From assembly GCF_011769525.1 (NCBI RefSeq), contig NZ_CP050440.1, positions 7,550,001-7,614,000 of the forward strand: a stretch of DNA of 64,000 bases, in the 5' to 3' direction. Origin of the DNA: Tolypothrix sp. PCC 7910. Lineage in GTDB: Bacteria; Cyanobacteriota; Cyanobacteriia; Cyanobacteriales; Nostocaceae. Below, in pieces: positions 20,501-28,482 of the stretch (the stretch's first letter is position 1; every line of letters begins with the position of its first letter). Under the pieces are notes generated by a model, which saw only the letters and a list, made by a program, of their open reading frames with translations, was not told the origin of the DNA and did no database searches. The position numbers and the translations under genes are program-made.

Positions 20501-20981
20501 CTAGACCTGGTGCGAGGTTGTCGGTAGTGAGCCAATGAATATTATCTATAGCAAATTTATCACCCAGCAAAGACTGCAACTGAGCCAGAATTGCTGTGGT
20601 TGTCAGGATGACTGCTGGTTGTGCATCTTTGATAATTGCCAAGATTCTGGGAGTGTTGCGCTGATTACGTGGCGGATAAGCTGGAACTGCTACCACTCCC
20701 CCATATAGACATCCAAAGAAAGCTGGTAAGTAATCGATTCCCGGTGGATAAAGCAATAAGGCACGCTCACCGCTTAAACTAAGGGTTTGTAGTTGAGATG
20801 CGATCGCTCGACTATGACAATCTAACTGTTGGTAAGTTAGACTAACTTCTTGTGCTTCTCCATCATGCAAAAAAGTAAATGCTGTCCTATCTGCTTGCTC
20901 TACAGACCGATAACGCAGCAGTTCTACTAACGTAGCAAAATTACAGACCATTGCTTCTAAATCTTGGACATATTCAGTCAT
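17511..20981 (-). CDS. Fatty acyl-AMP ligase / acyl carrier / condensation protein (lipo-initiation)
   Basis: A 1156-residue loading protein. Residues 1-580 are a fatty-acyl-AMP ligase (YTSGSTGTPKG at 179-189, YGMAEAT at 332, the FAAL-type C-terminal half with RTGDLG and GRAKDLIIIRG). A carrier domain follows, with the phosphopantetheine serine S632 in GIDSL. Residues 690-1130 are a condensation domain with an intact HHIISDG (819-825). The role is to activate a fatty acid, place it on its own carrier domain and condense it with the first amino acid, which sits on the next protein. That protein starts with an interface-like domain, so the functional C domain is supplied here. The C-terminal tail has KRKAIT, like KRRSIS at the end of the NRPS at 7731-15584. 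First gene of the leftward operon. Confidence 0.95.
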   Translation of the reverse strand: MTEYVQDLEAMVCNFATLVELLRYRSVEQADRTAFTFLHDGEAQEVSLTYQQLDCHSRAIASQLQTLSLSGERALLLYPPGIDYLPAFFGCLYGGVVAVPAYPPRNQRNTPRILAIIKDAQPAVILTTTAILAQLQSLLGDKFAIDNIHWLTTDNLAPGLEATWQKPSINIDTLAFLQYTSGSTGTPKGVMLTHGNLLHNAEVTRQYMEHTTSSKFVTWLPVYHDMGLIGGVLQPLYGGFPCIMMPPAAFLQRPYRWLQVISHYRGTTSGAPNFAYELCIEKITPEQRSTLDLSSWSVAFNGAEPIRHETLERFAGTFAECGFRPEAFYPCYGMAEATLMVSGSVKSALVNSLSLQRNALERNKIVHLVANTENIITLVSCGRVVTQQNIVIANPETLTRCDPDEVGEIWVSGPSIGYGYWKRLEETEQTFHAYLQDTGEGPFLRTGDLGFLHDGELFITGRAKDLIIIRGRNLYPQDIELTAERSHSSLRLGSNAAFAVDIDNEERLVVVQELEFRAKPNLEEVTTAIRQAVAQEHEVQVYAVVLIKGGTIAKTSSGKIQRRACKTEFLAGTLQVVNQSILDIGEDLETISLKQEQSSLISYLQDLVAQALKISVSKVHPQQSLTTLGIDSLIAFDIKNTIEVEFGVSVSVNDLLQDASVKYLAEQIAAQTPDITLKKLEIKPISRETELPLCLAQERLWFLDQLEPGNPFYNVPIAIHLTGNLNVGILEQSLNEVIKRHEALRTGFLSVEGRPVQVIVPDVKLSLPVVELAEANRDIALRLATDLAQQPFDLTNAPLLRSQLLRLTQKEHILILCMHHIISDGWSIGILIQELAEIYKAFVQGLPSPLPELTIQYADFAYWQRQWLQGEVFRQQLHYWQQQLSGNIPVLQLPTDRPRPAIQTFTGKKQFFTFTKELSAAVKEFNQREGATQFMTLIAVFKTLLYCYTKQLDILAGSPIVGRTKTETQNLIGFFINTLVLRTDFGGNPSFREFLQRVRQVALAAFAHPDVPFEKLVEELQPERNLSYNPLFQVMFILQNAPIPAIELPELTLQPQEVDSGTSKFDLKFSIWESAAGFQGSLEYKIELFNSTTITRMINHFEMLISRVIENPDIRVDELETILSETDREQQIIQAQELEYTSIQKLKLTKRKAITL

Positions 20982-21108
20982 TGCACTTTCACAGCTTTAA
21001 TGCACCAATAATTCGGAAATCTCCAGCCCTCACACCCTTTTACATCAGGATGAGAGCAGTTAATAGCTTTTTATTCGCCTCTAGCCTTGTTTTTGATTAA
21101 AGCATTAT

Positions 21109-21123
21109 TGAAAGTAATTATCA
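21109..21123 (-). promoter_or_regulatory. Candidate Fur box between the divergent siderophore arms
   Basis: On the minus strand TGATAATTACTTTCA matches the 7-1-7 Fur consensus TGATAATnATTATCA at 12 of 14 positions. It lies about 130 bp before the acyl-ligase start and about 490 bp before the receptor start, in the 629-bp gap 20982-21610 that must hold both promoters. FurA control of siderophore genes by iron is established in Anabaena. The rest of the gap is AT-rich; a second half-site TGATAAT occurs at 21386-21392 without a good partner. This is a visual match only. Confidence 0.5.
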
Positions 21124-21596
21124 ACTACTTTTAATAGACTAAAGCAACTTGTAGAACATAGCAAGCAAATATAATTAATAAGTCTTGTCAGTGGCAACTT
21201 GACCAAAAATCTCGCAAAACAATGTATCTGTAGATGGATGACTATATACGCGTTAAGCAATCATGACTTGTAAGCGATGGTAAAAGTAGCCTTAAATGAC
21301 GGAAAAATAAGGACTGCTCCCTACTCACTAGGAAAATTTCGCAAATCAGAAGTTTTGACAAATGCTTGCTCGCACAGAACCTTTATGATAATGTCTCCTA
21401 ATAGTACTGAAGCTAAATGCAAATTATTAGCAGATAGTTTTTAGGAATTTTTAGATATAGTGCTAAATCTTATTGAAAAAATATCGCGTCCCTTATCTAA
21501 TATCTAAGACGCGAAGTTTTGCATTGGGTCTGAGGATCGCTATCAAGATGCAATTAGAGCATTTACTTAAAAGGCTGTTAATTACAAGTTCAATCC

Positions 21597-21602
21597 AAGG
21601 AG
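21597..21602 (+). promoter_or_regulatory. Shine-Dalgarno deciding the receptor start
   Basis: AAGGAG ends 8 bases before the ATG at 21611. The longer frame would begin with TTG at 21473, adding 46 residues that do not look like a signal peptide. The SD and the clean signal sequence after 21611 make 21611 the likely start. Confidence 0.75.
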
Positions 21603-21610
21603 CAATAATA

Positions 21611-24562
21611 ATGAAGTCTGGGTTCATAAGTGAGATACATTCGGTTGGATTAGCATTAGCAGTAATTAGCAGCTTGGTACAACCAGTTCATGCAGGAACG
21701 CAGACAGCAAATTTATCTAATCTATCTACTATTGATAGCCAAAAATCTCACTCTACCAGTGCCGCGCAACTACTGGTGCAAGGCAACAATAATTTAGCTA
21801 CTAAAGTTACAGGGGTTAAAGTCACTTCTACAGATAAAGGTATCGAAGTAATTTTAGAAAGTGCCAATATAGAAGCACTCAAACCAGTTAGTAATAATCA
21901 GGGTAATAGCTTTATAGCAGATATCCCCAATGCAGTCCTAGCACTACTTACAGGTGGAAACTTTACTCAAAATAATCCAGCACCAGGGATTGTCTCTGTC
22001 AGCGTCACTCAAGCCGATAGCAATACTTTAAGAGTAACAGTGGTAGGTGAAGGGGGTTTACCTAACGCAGAATTATTTGATGGTGACGAGGGTTTGATTT
22101 TTGCCGTCACACCAGTTGCATCTGCTACCAAACCGCAACAACCAACATTTACGCCATCAATATCTCCGACTGTAGCAGAAGTCACAGGAGTCCAACTTAA
22201 TCCCACCAATAACGGTTTAGAAATCATCTTGGCGATATCAGATGGTGAAAAATTGCATGTATTACCTAAACCTGAAGGCAACACATATATTGCCGATATT
22301 ACCGCAGCCCAACTGCGCCTCTCTACTGACAACAGATTTCGCCAAGAAAAACCAATTGCGGGAGTGAGTGAAGTTACTGTAACTAATGTTGATAGCAACA
22401 CTATCAGAGTGGCTGTAGTGGGAGTAGATACAATCCCAAAAGTGGAATTATTTGATAGCAATAAAGGCTTGATTTTTGGGATAGCCCCAACTGCATCAGC
22501 TACACAATCGCCATCTCAACAACCATCAGAAGAACCGACAGCCCAGAGTGACGATCCCATTGAATTGGTGGTGACAGGAGAGCAAGATTCAGGATATAGA
22601 GTTCCAGATGCTAGCACTGCAACTAAAACCGATACACCCTTACTAGAGGTTCCCCAAGCAATCCAAGTAATTCCCCGACAAGTAATTGACGATCAAAGAG
22701 TCCAACGGGTTTCAGATGTTTTGCGTAACGTCAGTGGTGTCACCATAAAAACAGATTATGCTGGTAGCGCTGATGGTTATACCATTCGCGGATTTGATAC
22801 CAATGCCAACCTCCGCAATGGTTTTAGACATGATAGTTTCACCTCTTTTACAGACAGTTCTACTCTAGAAAGGATAGAAGTTCTCAAAGGCCCGGCTTCG
22901 GTACTGTATGGACAACTAGAGCCTGGAGGGATTGTTAATTACATTACTAAACAGCCACTAGAACAACCATATTACTCGGCAACATTTTCTGCGGGTAGCT
23001 ATAGTTACTATCGACCAGAAATAGATATTTCTGGGCCACTCACCCCAGATAACAATATTTTGTATCGCTTTGTAGCTGCTTACGAAAACTCTGGTGGCTT
23101 CCGAGATTTTGCTTTTAAAGAGCTTTATACCTTTGCTCCTAGTTTAAGGGTGAAATTAAGCGATCGCACAAACTTAGACTTGCAATATGAATACGTTAAT
23201 CTCAACCAATCCTATGATAGAGGCCTACCACCGATAAGCAGATCCTTTGATTTGCCAATTAGTTTTAACTTTGGCGAACCAACTGATAAGTATGAACTGT
23301 TTGCCAATAGAATAAACGTGACTTTAGATCATCGATTTACTGAAAATTGGCGATTCCGCAGTGCGGTTTCTGTACAAACCGTTGATACATCACGTTCCAA
23401 CTTTCAGCCAGTTGATTTTCAAAATCTCTTTGATGAAGATGGTCGGACTGTTGCTAGGAGATATAACAAAGTAGGTGATTACTCTAGAGATTATTCCTGG
23501 CAAAATGACTTAATCGGAAAATTTAACACTGGCTCAATTAAACATGAAGTGCTGTTGGGTTTTGAATTAGGTAGAAGTGAGTTTGGCTATCCATTTTTTA
23601 TTTCTTATGATGTCCCATCACTTGATATTTTAAATCCAGTATATGGTGCGGCAATTCCTACTACTTTTGAAGAAGGCTTTCAAGGAAGAACTAATACATA
23701 TAGAGTAGGTCTTTACTTCCAAGACCAAGTAGCCTTGCTACCCAATTTCAAAATACTACTTGGTGGAAGACTGGATTTTGTCAATTTCAAAGATGAGTAC
23801 AATCCCGATCTGATTAATGGTGCAGAAACGGAAATTACAGAGCGTTATTATGAGAAATTTTCTCCACGCATTGGTTTAGTGTATCAACCTACTGAAAATC
23901 TCTCTCTTTACGCTAGTTACAGTCGCGCTTTTAAACCAAATGAATATGCTATAGCCGTTGGTGGCCGACCATTAGAGCCGGAAACTGGTACACAATACGA
24001 AGTGGGAGTTAAAGGTGAGTTTTTAAATGGTAAGCTGACAGCAACGTTAGCAGCTTATGAGATTACAAAAAATAATGTCTCTACAACAGACTTAGACAAT
24101 CCAGACTTTACAATTGCAGCTGGAGAAGTCAAAAGCCGAGGTTTTGAAATCGATATAGCTGGAGAAATTTTACCTGGTTGGAATGTCATTGCTTCTTATT
24201 CTCATAACGATGCTTATGTAAGTGCAGATAATAGCTTACCAGTTGGTGACAGATTAGCAAATGCACCCAGGAATAGTGCTAGTTTGTGGACAACCTACCA
24301 AATTCAAAGCGGTAACTTGAAGGGGTTAGGTTTTGGTGGAGGAGTATTTTTCGTTGGCGATCGCGAAGCTACCTTACCAAATACAATTGCAATTCCTTCC
24401 TTTGTCCGAACTGATGCTGCTATTTTCTATCGGCGCGACAATTATCAAATAGGTCTTAACTTTAAAAACTTACTTGATACTCGTTACTATGATTCGTCTG
24501 GTTTTTTACTTTCTCCAGGCGCACCCTTTACAGTGGTGGGTACATTCTCTGTCAAGTTTTAA
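21611..24562 (+). CDS. TonB-dependent ferric-siderophore receptor with two AMIN domains
   Basis: From the ATG at 21611 this is a 983-residue outer-membrane receptor; the frame is open from a TTG at 21473. The signal peptide ends near PVHA. Two tandem AMIN-type repeats follow (VTGVKVTSTDKGIEVIL and VTGVQLNPTNNGLEIIL), then a TonB-box-like IELVVTG, the plug (EVPQAIQVIPRQVIDD, RGFDTNANLRNG, LKGPASVLYGQ) and the 22-strand barrel ending in VGTFSVKF with a terminal aromatic residue. AMIN domains are common in cyanobacterial TonB receptors and may hold the protein at the peptidoglycan. It is divergent from the biosynthesis operon and followed closely by PepSY and MFS genes, so it is probably the uptake receptor for the siderophore made here. 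Confidence 0.95.
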   Translation: MKSGFISEIHSVGLALAVISSLVQPVHAGTQTANLSNLSTIDSQKSHSTSAAQLLVQGNNNLATKVTGVKVTSTDKGIEVILESANIEALKPVSNNQGNSFIADIPNAVLALLTGGNFTQNNPAPGIVSVSVTQADSNTLRVTVVGEGGLPNAELFDGDEGLIFAVTPVASATKPQQPTFTPSISPTVAEVTGVQLNPTNNGLEIILAISDGEKLHVLPKPEGNTYIADITAAQLRLSTDNRFRQEKPIAGVSEVTVTNVDSNTIRVAVVGVDTIPKVELFDSNKGLIFGIAPTASATQSPSQQPSEEPTAQSDDPIELVVTGEQDSGYRVPDASTATKTDTPLLEVPQAIQVIPRQVIDDQRVQRVSDVLRNVSGVTIKTDYAGSADGYTIRGFDTNANLRNGFRHDSFTSFTDSSTLERIEVLKGPASVLYGQLEPGGIVNYITKQPLEQPYYSATFSAGSYSYYRPEIDISGPLTPDNNILYRFVAAYENSGGFRDFAFKELYTFAPSLRVKLSDRTNLDLQYEYVNLNQSYDRGLPPISRSFDLPISFNFGEPTDKYELFANRINVTLDHRFTENWRFRSAVSVQTVDTSRSNFQPVDFQNLFDEDGRTVARRYNKVGDYSRDYSWQNDLIGKFNTGSIKHEVLLGFELGRSEFGYPFFISYDVPSLDILNPVYGAAIPTTFEEGFQGRTNTYRVGLYFQDQVALLPNFKILLGGRLDFVNFKDEYNPDLINGAETEITERYYEKFSPRIGLVYQPTENLSLYASYSRAFKPNEYAIAVGGRPLEPETGTQYEVGVKGEFLNGKLTATLAAYEITKNNVSTTDLDNPDFTIAAGEVKSRGFEIDIAGEILPGWNVIASYSHNDAYVSADNSLPVGDRLANAPRNSASLWTTYQIQSGNLKGLGFGGGVFFVGDREATLPNTIAIPSFVRTDAAIFYRRDNYQIGLNFKNLLDTRYYDSSGFLLSPGAPFTVVGTFSVKF

Positions 24563-24590
24563 ATTTTCAATTAACTAAGAGCCGCCTAGA

Positions 24591-25703
24591 ATGAAATCGT
24601 TTAATTTACGTAATCTAGCCTTCACTCTACATCGTTATATTGGTTTAACATTAGGACTATTAATAGCTTTTGTCGGTTTGACAGGTAGCTTCTTAGTCTT
24701 TAAGCCAGAAATTGCAAAGTTTCTAGTTACCCAGCAAGTTGGCACGATAGTACCTCAAGAACAAATGGTGTCCATTGATGCTGTTTTAGAAACAGCAAAG
24801 GCTGTAAGTAACAATCGTTCCGATCTCAAATTAGACACAATCAGATTGCCTGCTACGCCTGATTTACCTTACGAAGTAGCTTTTTTTGATGCGACCGATC
24901 AATTAACTCGCATATTTATTCATCCCTATACTGGTGCCGTCATCGGTAGAAATGAAAGTGATTCTAGTTTTGAAAGGATTGTTCTGAAGCTTCACTATGG
25001 TCTTTTACTAGGGAGAAATGGCGAAATTATCATTGGAATTGCTGGGTTATTGTTGTTTATTCTTTGTGTTACAGGATTAATATTATGGTCTGGTTGGCGT
25101 AAGTTAATTACTGGATTCAAAATTAAGTGGAATGGACATCCCAAACGAGTTAACTTTGATATTCACAAAGTAGCCGGAATTGTGACCGCAATATTTCTTG
25201 CGTTTACTGCATTTACAGGCTTCTGCTGGAATTTTTCTGATTGGTCATATCCTATAATTTATGCAGCTACTTTTACTGCACAGCCATCAAAAGTTATTTC
25301 TAAACCTATTCCTAATCAAGCCCCTTTAAAACTATCTCAACTACTGCAAATTTCCCAGACTATTTTTCCTGAGGCAGAGACATTTTCAGTCGGCATTCCT
25401 AGCACAGAGGAAGCAGCAGTTTATATCAGCAAGCGTCAAAACCCTAAACTTATGTTTTATGGTGATAGTGGAGTTTATTTAGATCAGTATAATGGAGAGA
25501 TATTGCGCGTAGTTGATAGCCGGAAATTACCCCTGGCAGATGCTTTACTCTCTGCCTTTGAGTATTTACATTATGGTACATTTTGGGGTTTAAGCAGCCG
25601 CGTATTTTACGTTTTTGTTGGTCTTAGCCCAACAATTCTTTTAATTACTGGCTTTTTTATGTATCAATATCGTTACAAAAAAATAAAAAATTATATTCAG
25701 TAA
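24591..25703 (+). CDS. PepSY-associated membrane protein, probable siderophore iron reductase
   Basis: A 370-residue inner-membrane protein of the PepSY_TM family (PiuB-like). Four or more membrane segments are visible: TLGLLIAFVGLTGSFLVF near the start, IIIGIAGLLLFILCVTGLIL, IVTAIFLAFTAFTGF, and a last one near the C-terminus. Conserved histidines (LHRYIG, LHYGLLLG, IHKVAG, LHYGTFWG) are placed to bind haem or metal. Family members next to TonB receptors are thought to reduce ferric siderophores in the periplasm. It begins 28 bp after the receptor gene, so it is co-transcribed. The reductase role is known for some relatives and inferred here. Confidence 0.88.
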   Translation: MKSFNLRNLAFTLHRYIGLTLGLLIAFVGLTGSFLVFKPEIAKFLVTQQVGTIVPQEQMVSIDAVLETAKAVSNNRSDLKLDTIRLPATPDLPYEVAFFDATDQLTRIFIHPYTGAVIGRNESDSSFERIVLKLHYGLLLGRNGEIIIGIAGLLLFILCVTGLILWSGWRKLITGFKIKWNGHPKRVNFDIHKVAGIVTAIFLAFTAFTGFCWNFSDWSYPIIYAATFTAQPSKVISKPIPNQAPLKLSQLLQISQTIFPEAETFSVGIPSTEEAAVYISKRQNPKLMFYGDSGVYLDQYNGEILRVVDSRKLPLADALLSAFEYLHYGTFWGLSSRVFYVFVGLSPTILLITGFFMYQYRYKKIKNYIQ

Positions 25704-25836
25704 CATTGAATCTAGAGAAGGGAAACAAGTATTAGAGTCTTATTAAAAGCAATAAAAATTCCTGGTTGATAATTTTTTGCCTTTAAATATCATTTACATT
25801 GAAATAAATTAGGCAATATAAAATCGCTATAATGCT

Positions 25837-27132
25837 ATGCAAAATTATATTTTCATCTGGCTTGGCCAGATGGTTTCTCTAATTGGCAGTAGTATGACTG
25901 CCTTTGCTTTTGCTATATGGGTTTGGGAACTAAAACATCAAGCAACAGCATTAGCTTTATTTCACGTTTTTGCACAAATACCACAAATTTTAATTACCCC
26001 TATCGCAGGTGTACTTGTCGATAGAATTAACCGCAAGTTGCTGATGATAGTGGGGGATACAGTAGGTGGTATAGTGACAATTACTGTTTTATTACTGTAT
26101 TTAACTAATAACCTGCAATTATGGCATTTGTATATAGCTTTTGCTGTTAAAGGCACTTTTGAACAATTTCAAGAACTTGCCTACTCAGCATCAATATCTA
26201 CAATGGTACCCAAACAGCAATACAGCAGGGTTAGTAGTTTAAGTTTTTTGGCAGGTAATGGTGCGATAATAATTGCTCCGGCTCTAGCTGGTGTTCTTTA
26301 TAGAGTCATTGGACTTGTTGGGATTTTAAGTATAGATATCATATCTTTCTTATTTGCGATCGCTACAGTCCTAAGAGTACATATTCCACAACCTGCGATC
26401 GCACAATTACATCAAAAAAAATCTGCACATATTCTTGAGGATATTAGTTTTGGTTTTAAATATATAATCTCGCGTCCTAGTTTGCTGAGTTTATTAGTAT
26501 TGACAGCAATATTTTGGTTTATTCATGATCTTGGTGATTCTGTTTACAAACCTATGATTCTAGAACGTTCTGGTAATGACGCTAGTATTTTAGGTGGCTT
26601 ATTTGCTGCCGTTGGAGTTGGAGGTGTCTTGAGCGTTTTGGTAATTAATATCTGGGGTGGCGGGAAAAGTCGAATTAAAGGGATAATATTCGGTATGATA
26701 GGTACTGCGTTAGGCAGAATCATACTTGGCCTGGGTCGTACACCTGTAATTTGGATTCCTGCTCAGTTATGTTCATCCTTTAATTATCCATTGCTTGGTA
26801 GCCACAGTGATGCTATTTGGCTAGCTAAAGTACAACCGCAATTGCAAGGACGCGTTTTTGCTACTCAGTCAATGATACTTTTGCTCACTTCAGCAATTGC
26901 TAACCTAATTGGAGGAACATTTGCAGATCAAGTTTTTGAGCCTGCTATGAGGCTGGGAGGTAATTTTGCACCCTTGTTTGGCAGTATATTTGGTACTGAA
27001 AAGGGTGCAGGTATGGCACTTATGTATGTAATATCTTCACTAAGCTTATTGATAGTAGGTATAAGCGGCTATGCAATTCCTGGGCTACGTGAAATAGAAA
27101 CCGTCTTACCTGATTATGATAATGTCACTTAA
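25837..27132 (+). CDS. MFS transporter, probable siderophore exporter (EntS-like)
   Basis: A 431-residue major facilitator protein with about 12 membrane segments. The start FIWLGQMVSLIGSSMTAFAFAIWVWE and the loop GVLVDRINRKLLMIVGD match the MFS_3/EntS-type group that exports siderophores such as enterobactin. It is the third gene of the receptor operon, 133 bp after the PepSY gene. ATG at 25837 gives an N-terminus that begins right at the first helix, as usual for this group. It most likely exports the finished lipopeptide across the inner membrane; the substrate is inferred from context. Confidence 0.88.
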   Translation: MQNYIFIWLGQMVSLIGSSMTAFAFAIWVWELKHQATALALFHVFAQIPQILITPIAGVLVDRINRKLLMIVGDTVGGIVTITVLLLYLTNNLQLWHLYIAFAVKGTFEQFQELAYSASISTMVPKQQYSRVSSLSFLAGNGAIIIAPALAGVLYRVIGLVGILSIDIISFLFAIATVLRVHIPQPAIAQLHQKKSAHILEDISFGFKYIISRPSLLSLLVLTAIFWFIHDLGDSVYKPMILERSGNDASILGGLFAAVGVGGVLSVLVINIWGGGKSRIKGIIFGMIGTALGRIILGLGRTPVIWIPAQLCSSFNYPLLGSHSDAIWLAKVQPQLQGRVFATQSMILLLTSAIANLIGGTFADQVFEPAMRLGGNFAPLFGSIFGTEKGAGMALMYVISSLSLLIVGISGYAIPGLREIETVLPDYDNVT

Positions 27133-27317
27133 TGGTTGATTCGTTCTGAATTAGGCGTTGTTGCATGAATAGGCAAAATGGTAAATTTTACTTATCGCTA
27201 ATGTTCTCTTGCCGCCCAGCCCAATAATGAATACGAAAGCCCAGTCAAAGTTCGGAATTGGAATGCATATGATGCTTCCCTAAAGCAGCGAGGAAGCATC
27301 TCAGTTTTTGAAGTGCC

Positions 27318-27743
27318 TCAAACCGACAATAATCCATTAAGGTATGCACAGCGATGGGCAAGAACTTGAGGGACATTTTCTCGTTTCCATTGTGCTCCGG
27401 AAATCTTTGTTCGACGGTCAACCTATTTAACGGCAGATTCAACCGAACTAGAACCAATTGAACAAATTTATTCAGCTTGATGATATTCGTAGTTGATAAT
27501 GCGTAGGCGTAGCCCGCCGAAGGCATCGCGATGCTTATCAAGATAACGGCAAAAGTTTTGTGCTTGTTTACCCTGACAATCAGTGAATAGGGCTTTGGTT
27601 GCGTCAACTTGCCCTATCAAATAGGTTCTCAAAAATTGGTCGTTACAAAAGAATTTCGTAACATTACACTTCAAGTAACTGATATATCTGGTAATCAACC
27701 AAGCCAGGAAAAAGGATTTGTGATTACCATTAATGAGAAACAA
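27318..27743 (-). pseudogene. ISKra4-family transposase remnant
   Basis: Reading leftward, one frame gives LIGQVDATKALFTDCQGKQ, then INYEYHQAE, a TAA stop (27468), ICSIGSSSVESAVK, a TAG stop, and VDRRTKISGAQWKRENVPQ followed by LAHRCAYLNGLLSV and a final stop at 27318. The CSIG-S-ESAVK...DRR-KISGAQW pattern is the C-terminal catalytic region of ISKra4-family transposases. Two in-frame stops and a repeat inserted at 27501-27529 show it is dead. No ends of an insertion sequence could be matched. It lies just left of the serine recombinase region. Confidence 0.75.
27501..27529. repeat. Dispersed GC-rich repeat inserted in the dead transposase
   Basis: The stretch beginning GCGTAGGCGTAGCCCGCC and ending GAAGGCATCGC is a well-known dispersed repeat of Nostoc-type genomes (it translates as GDAFGGLRLR in one frame). 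Here it interrupts the transposase between KHRDA and INYEYHQ without breaking the frame. The stretch 27744-28073 to its right holds no recognisable gene. Confidence 0.7.
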
Positions 27744-28073
27744 ATAGCTCCTAATCCATTTATTTTTCCTTTGAATCGTATCTCCCCTATTCCATTATTA
27801 AAAGAGAAGCCATTTTAACCCTCTCCTAAGAAACAGAAATGTTTCTTTACATCCATTAAAAATGCGATCGCATTCCTCAGACGCTTTTGTCACTCTGGAA
27901 AAATAAAAATCAAAGCCAAATTTTGAACTGTAGATAGAACAGGCATTTTAGCGTTTATTTTCTAACACAATGGCTGAAACACGGTTTTTGGTAAAAGTCT
28001 TATGACAAATAGATTTTGGGTTAATTGAGTATTAGCCTGGTGCATCAGTGCAAGCATTTTTGTAGTGATATTT

Positions 28074-28235
28074 CTATTGCCATTGCCGAGAAGAAATCCG
28101 CTCAATACAAGCACCCGCAGAGTCATCAACATAAATCACTTCCGATTCCAACCAACCTGTAGTTTCTGGGAGAGGATCTCGTTTTGGGTTGTCAATGTAC
28201 TGCCGGATTTTCAGGCAAAATCTAAAAAGCTTCAT
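28074..28235 (-). CDS. Small unknown ORF (53 residues)
   Basis: A short open frame, ATG at 28233-28235, giving MKLFRFCLKIRQYIDNPKR and later ETTGWLESEVIYVDDSAG with IERISSRQWQ at the end. Composition looks protein-like (charged residues, one W-rich patch) but I do not recognise the family. It lies between the transposase remnant and the serine recombinase, so it could be a relic of the same element. The frame is open upstream without an ATG, so it may be the tail of a broken gene. Confidence 0.3.
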   Translation of the reverse strand: MKLFRFCLKIRQYIDNPKRDPLPETTGWLESEVIYVDDSAGACIERISSRQWQ

Positions 28236-28341
28236 CCAAAAAACAGATGCAAAGCTTGTGCTCTCAATGAACGTTGTTCATCGAGAACAGAAATTTTGTG
28301 GCTCAAAGCTAATCTAAACTTATTGATAGATAACGCTACAA

Positions 28342-28482
28342 ATGAGAATAGAATCGGATAAGGAATTTTGGTTGCGTCAATTAGAAGAATACCGAGAACT
28401 TGTTCGTCAAAGAAAACTAAAGAAACTCAATACCCAAAACAACCCTCCCATCAATAACAATACGACGGACAAGTTTGTTTAG
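28342..28482 (+). CDS. Small unknown ORF (46 residues), overlaps recombinase 3' end
   Basis: ATG at 28342 opens a frame reading MRIESDKEFWLRQLEEYREL then VRQRKLKKLNTQNN. The first half looks like an amphipathic or coiled-coil helix. It ends at 28482 inside the convergent recombinase gene (66-base antisense overlap). No family recognised. The excision of the Anabaena fdxN element needs small accessory proteins (XisH, XisI), but this does not resemble them; real-gene status is uncertain. Confidence 0.25.
   Translation: MRIESDKEFWLRQLEEYRELVRQRKLKKLNTQNNPPINNNTTDKFV

Noticed and set aside
21386-21400. Second Fur box near TGATAATGTCTCCTA
   Set aside because: Only the left half matches; the right half agrees at too few positions.
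22009-22461. 150-residue minus-strand frame inside the TonB receptor gene
   Set aside because: Antisense shadow of the AMIN-domain coding sequence.
25828-25833. TATAAT as the -10 box of the MFS gene
   Set aside because: It is only three bases before the ATG, leaving no leader.
27245-27607. 120-residue minus-strand frame as a gene
   Set aside because: It is an off-frame reading of the dead ISKra4 transposase, including the dispersed repeat (AMPSAGYAYA).
28074-28235. YVDD in the 53-residue ORF as a reverse transcriptase active site
   Set aside because: No other reverse transcriptase blocks are present and the frame is far too short.
28065-28361. 98-residue plus-strand frame
   Set aside because: Composition is not protein-like and it is antisense to the more plausible small ORF at 28074-28235.
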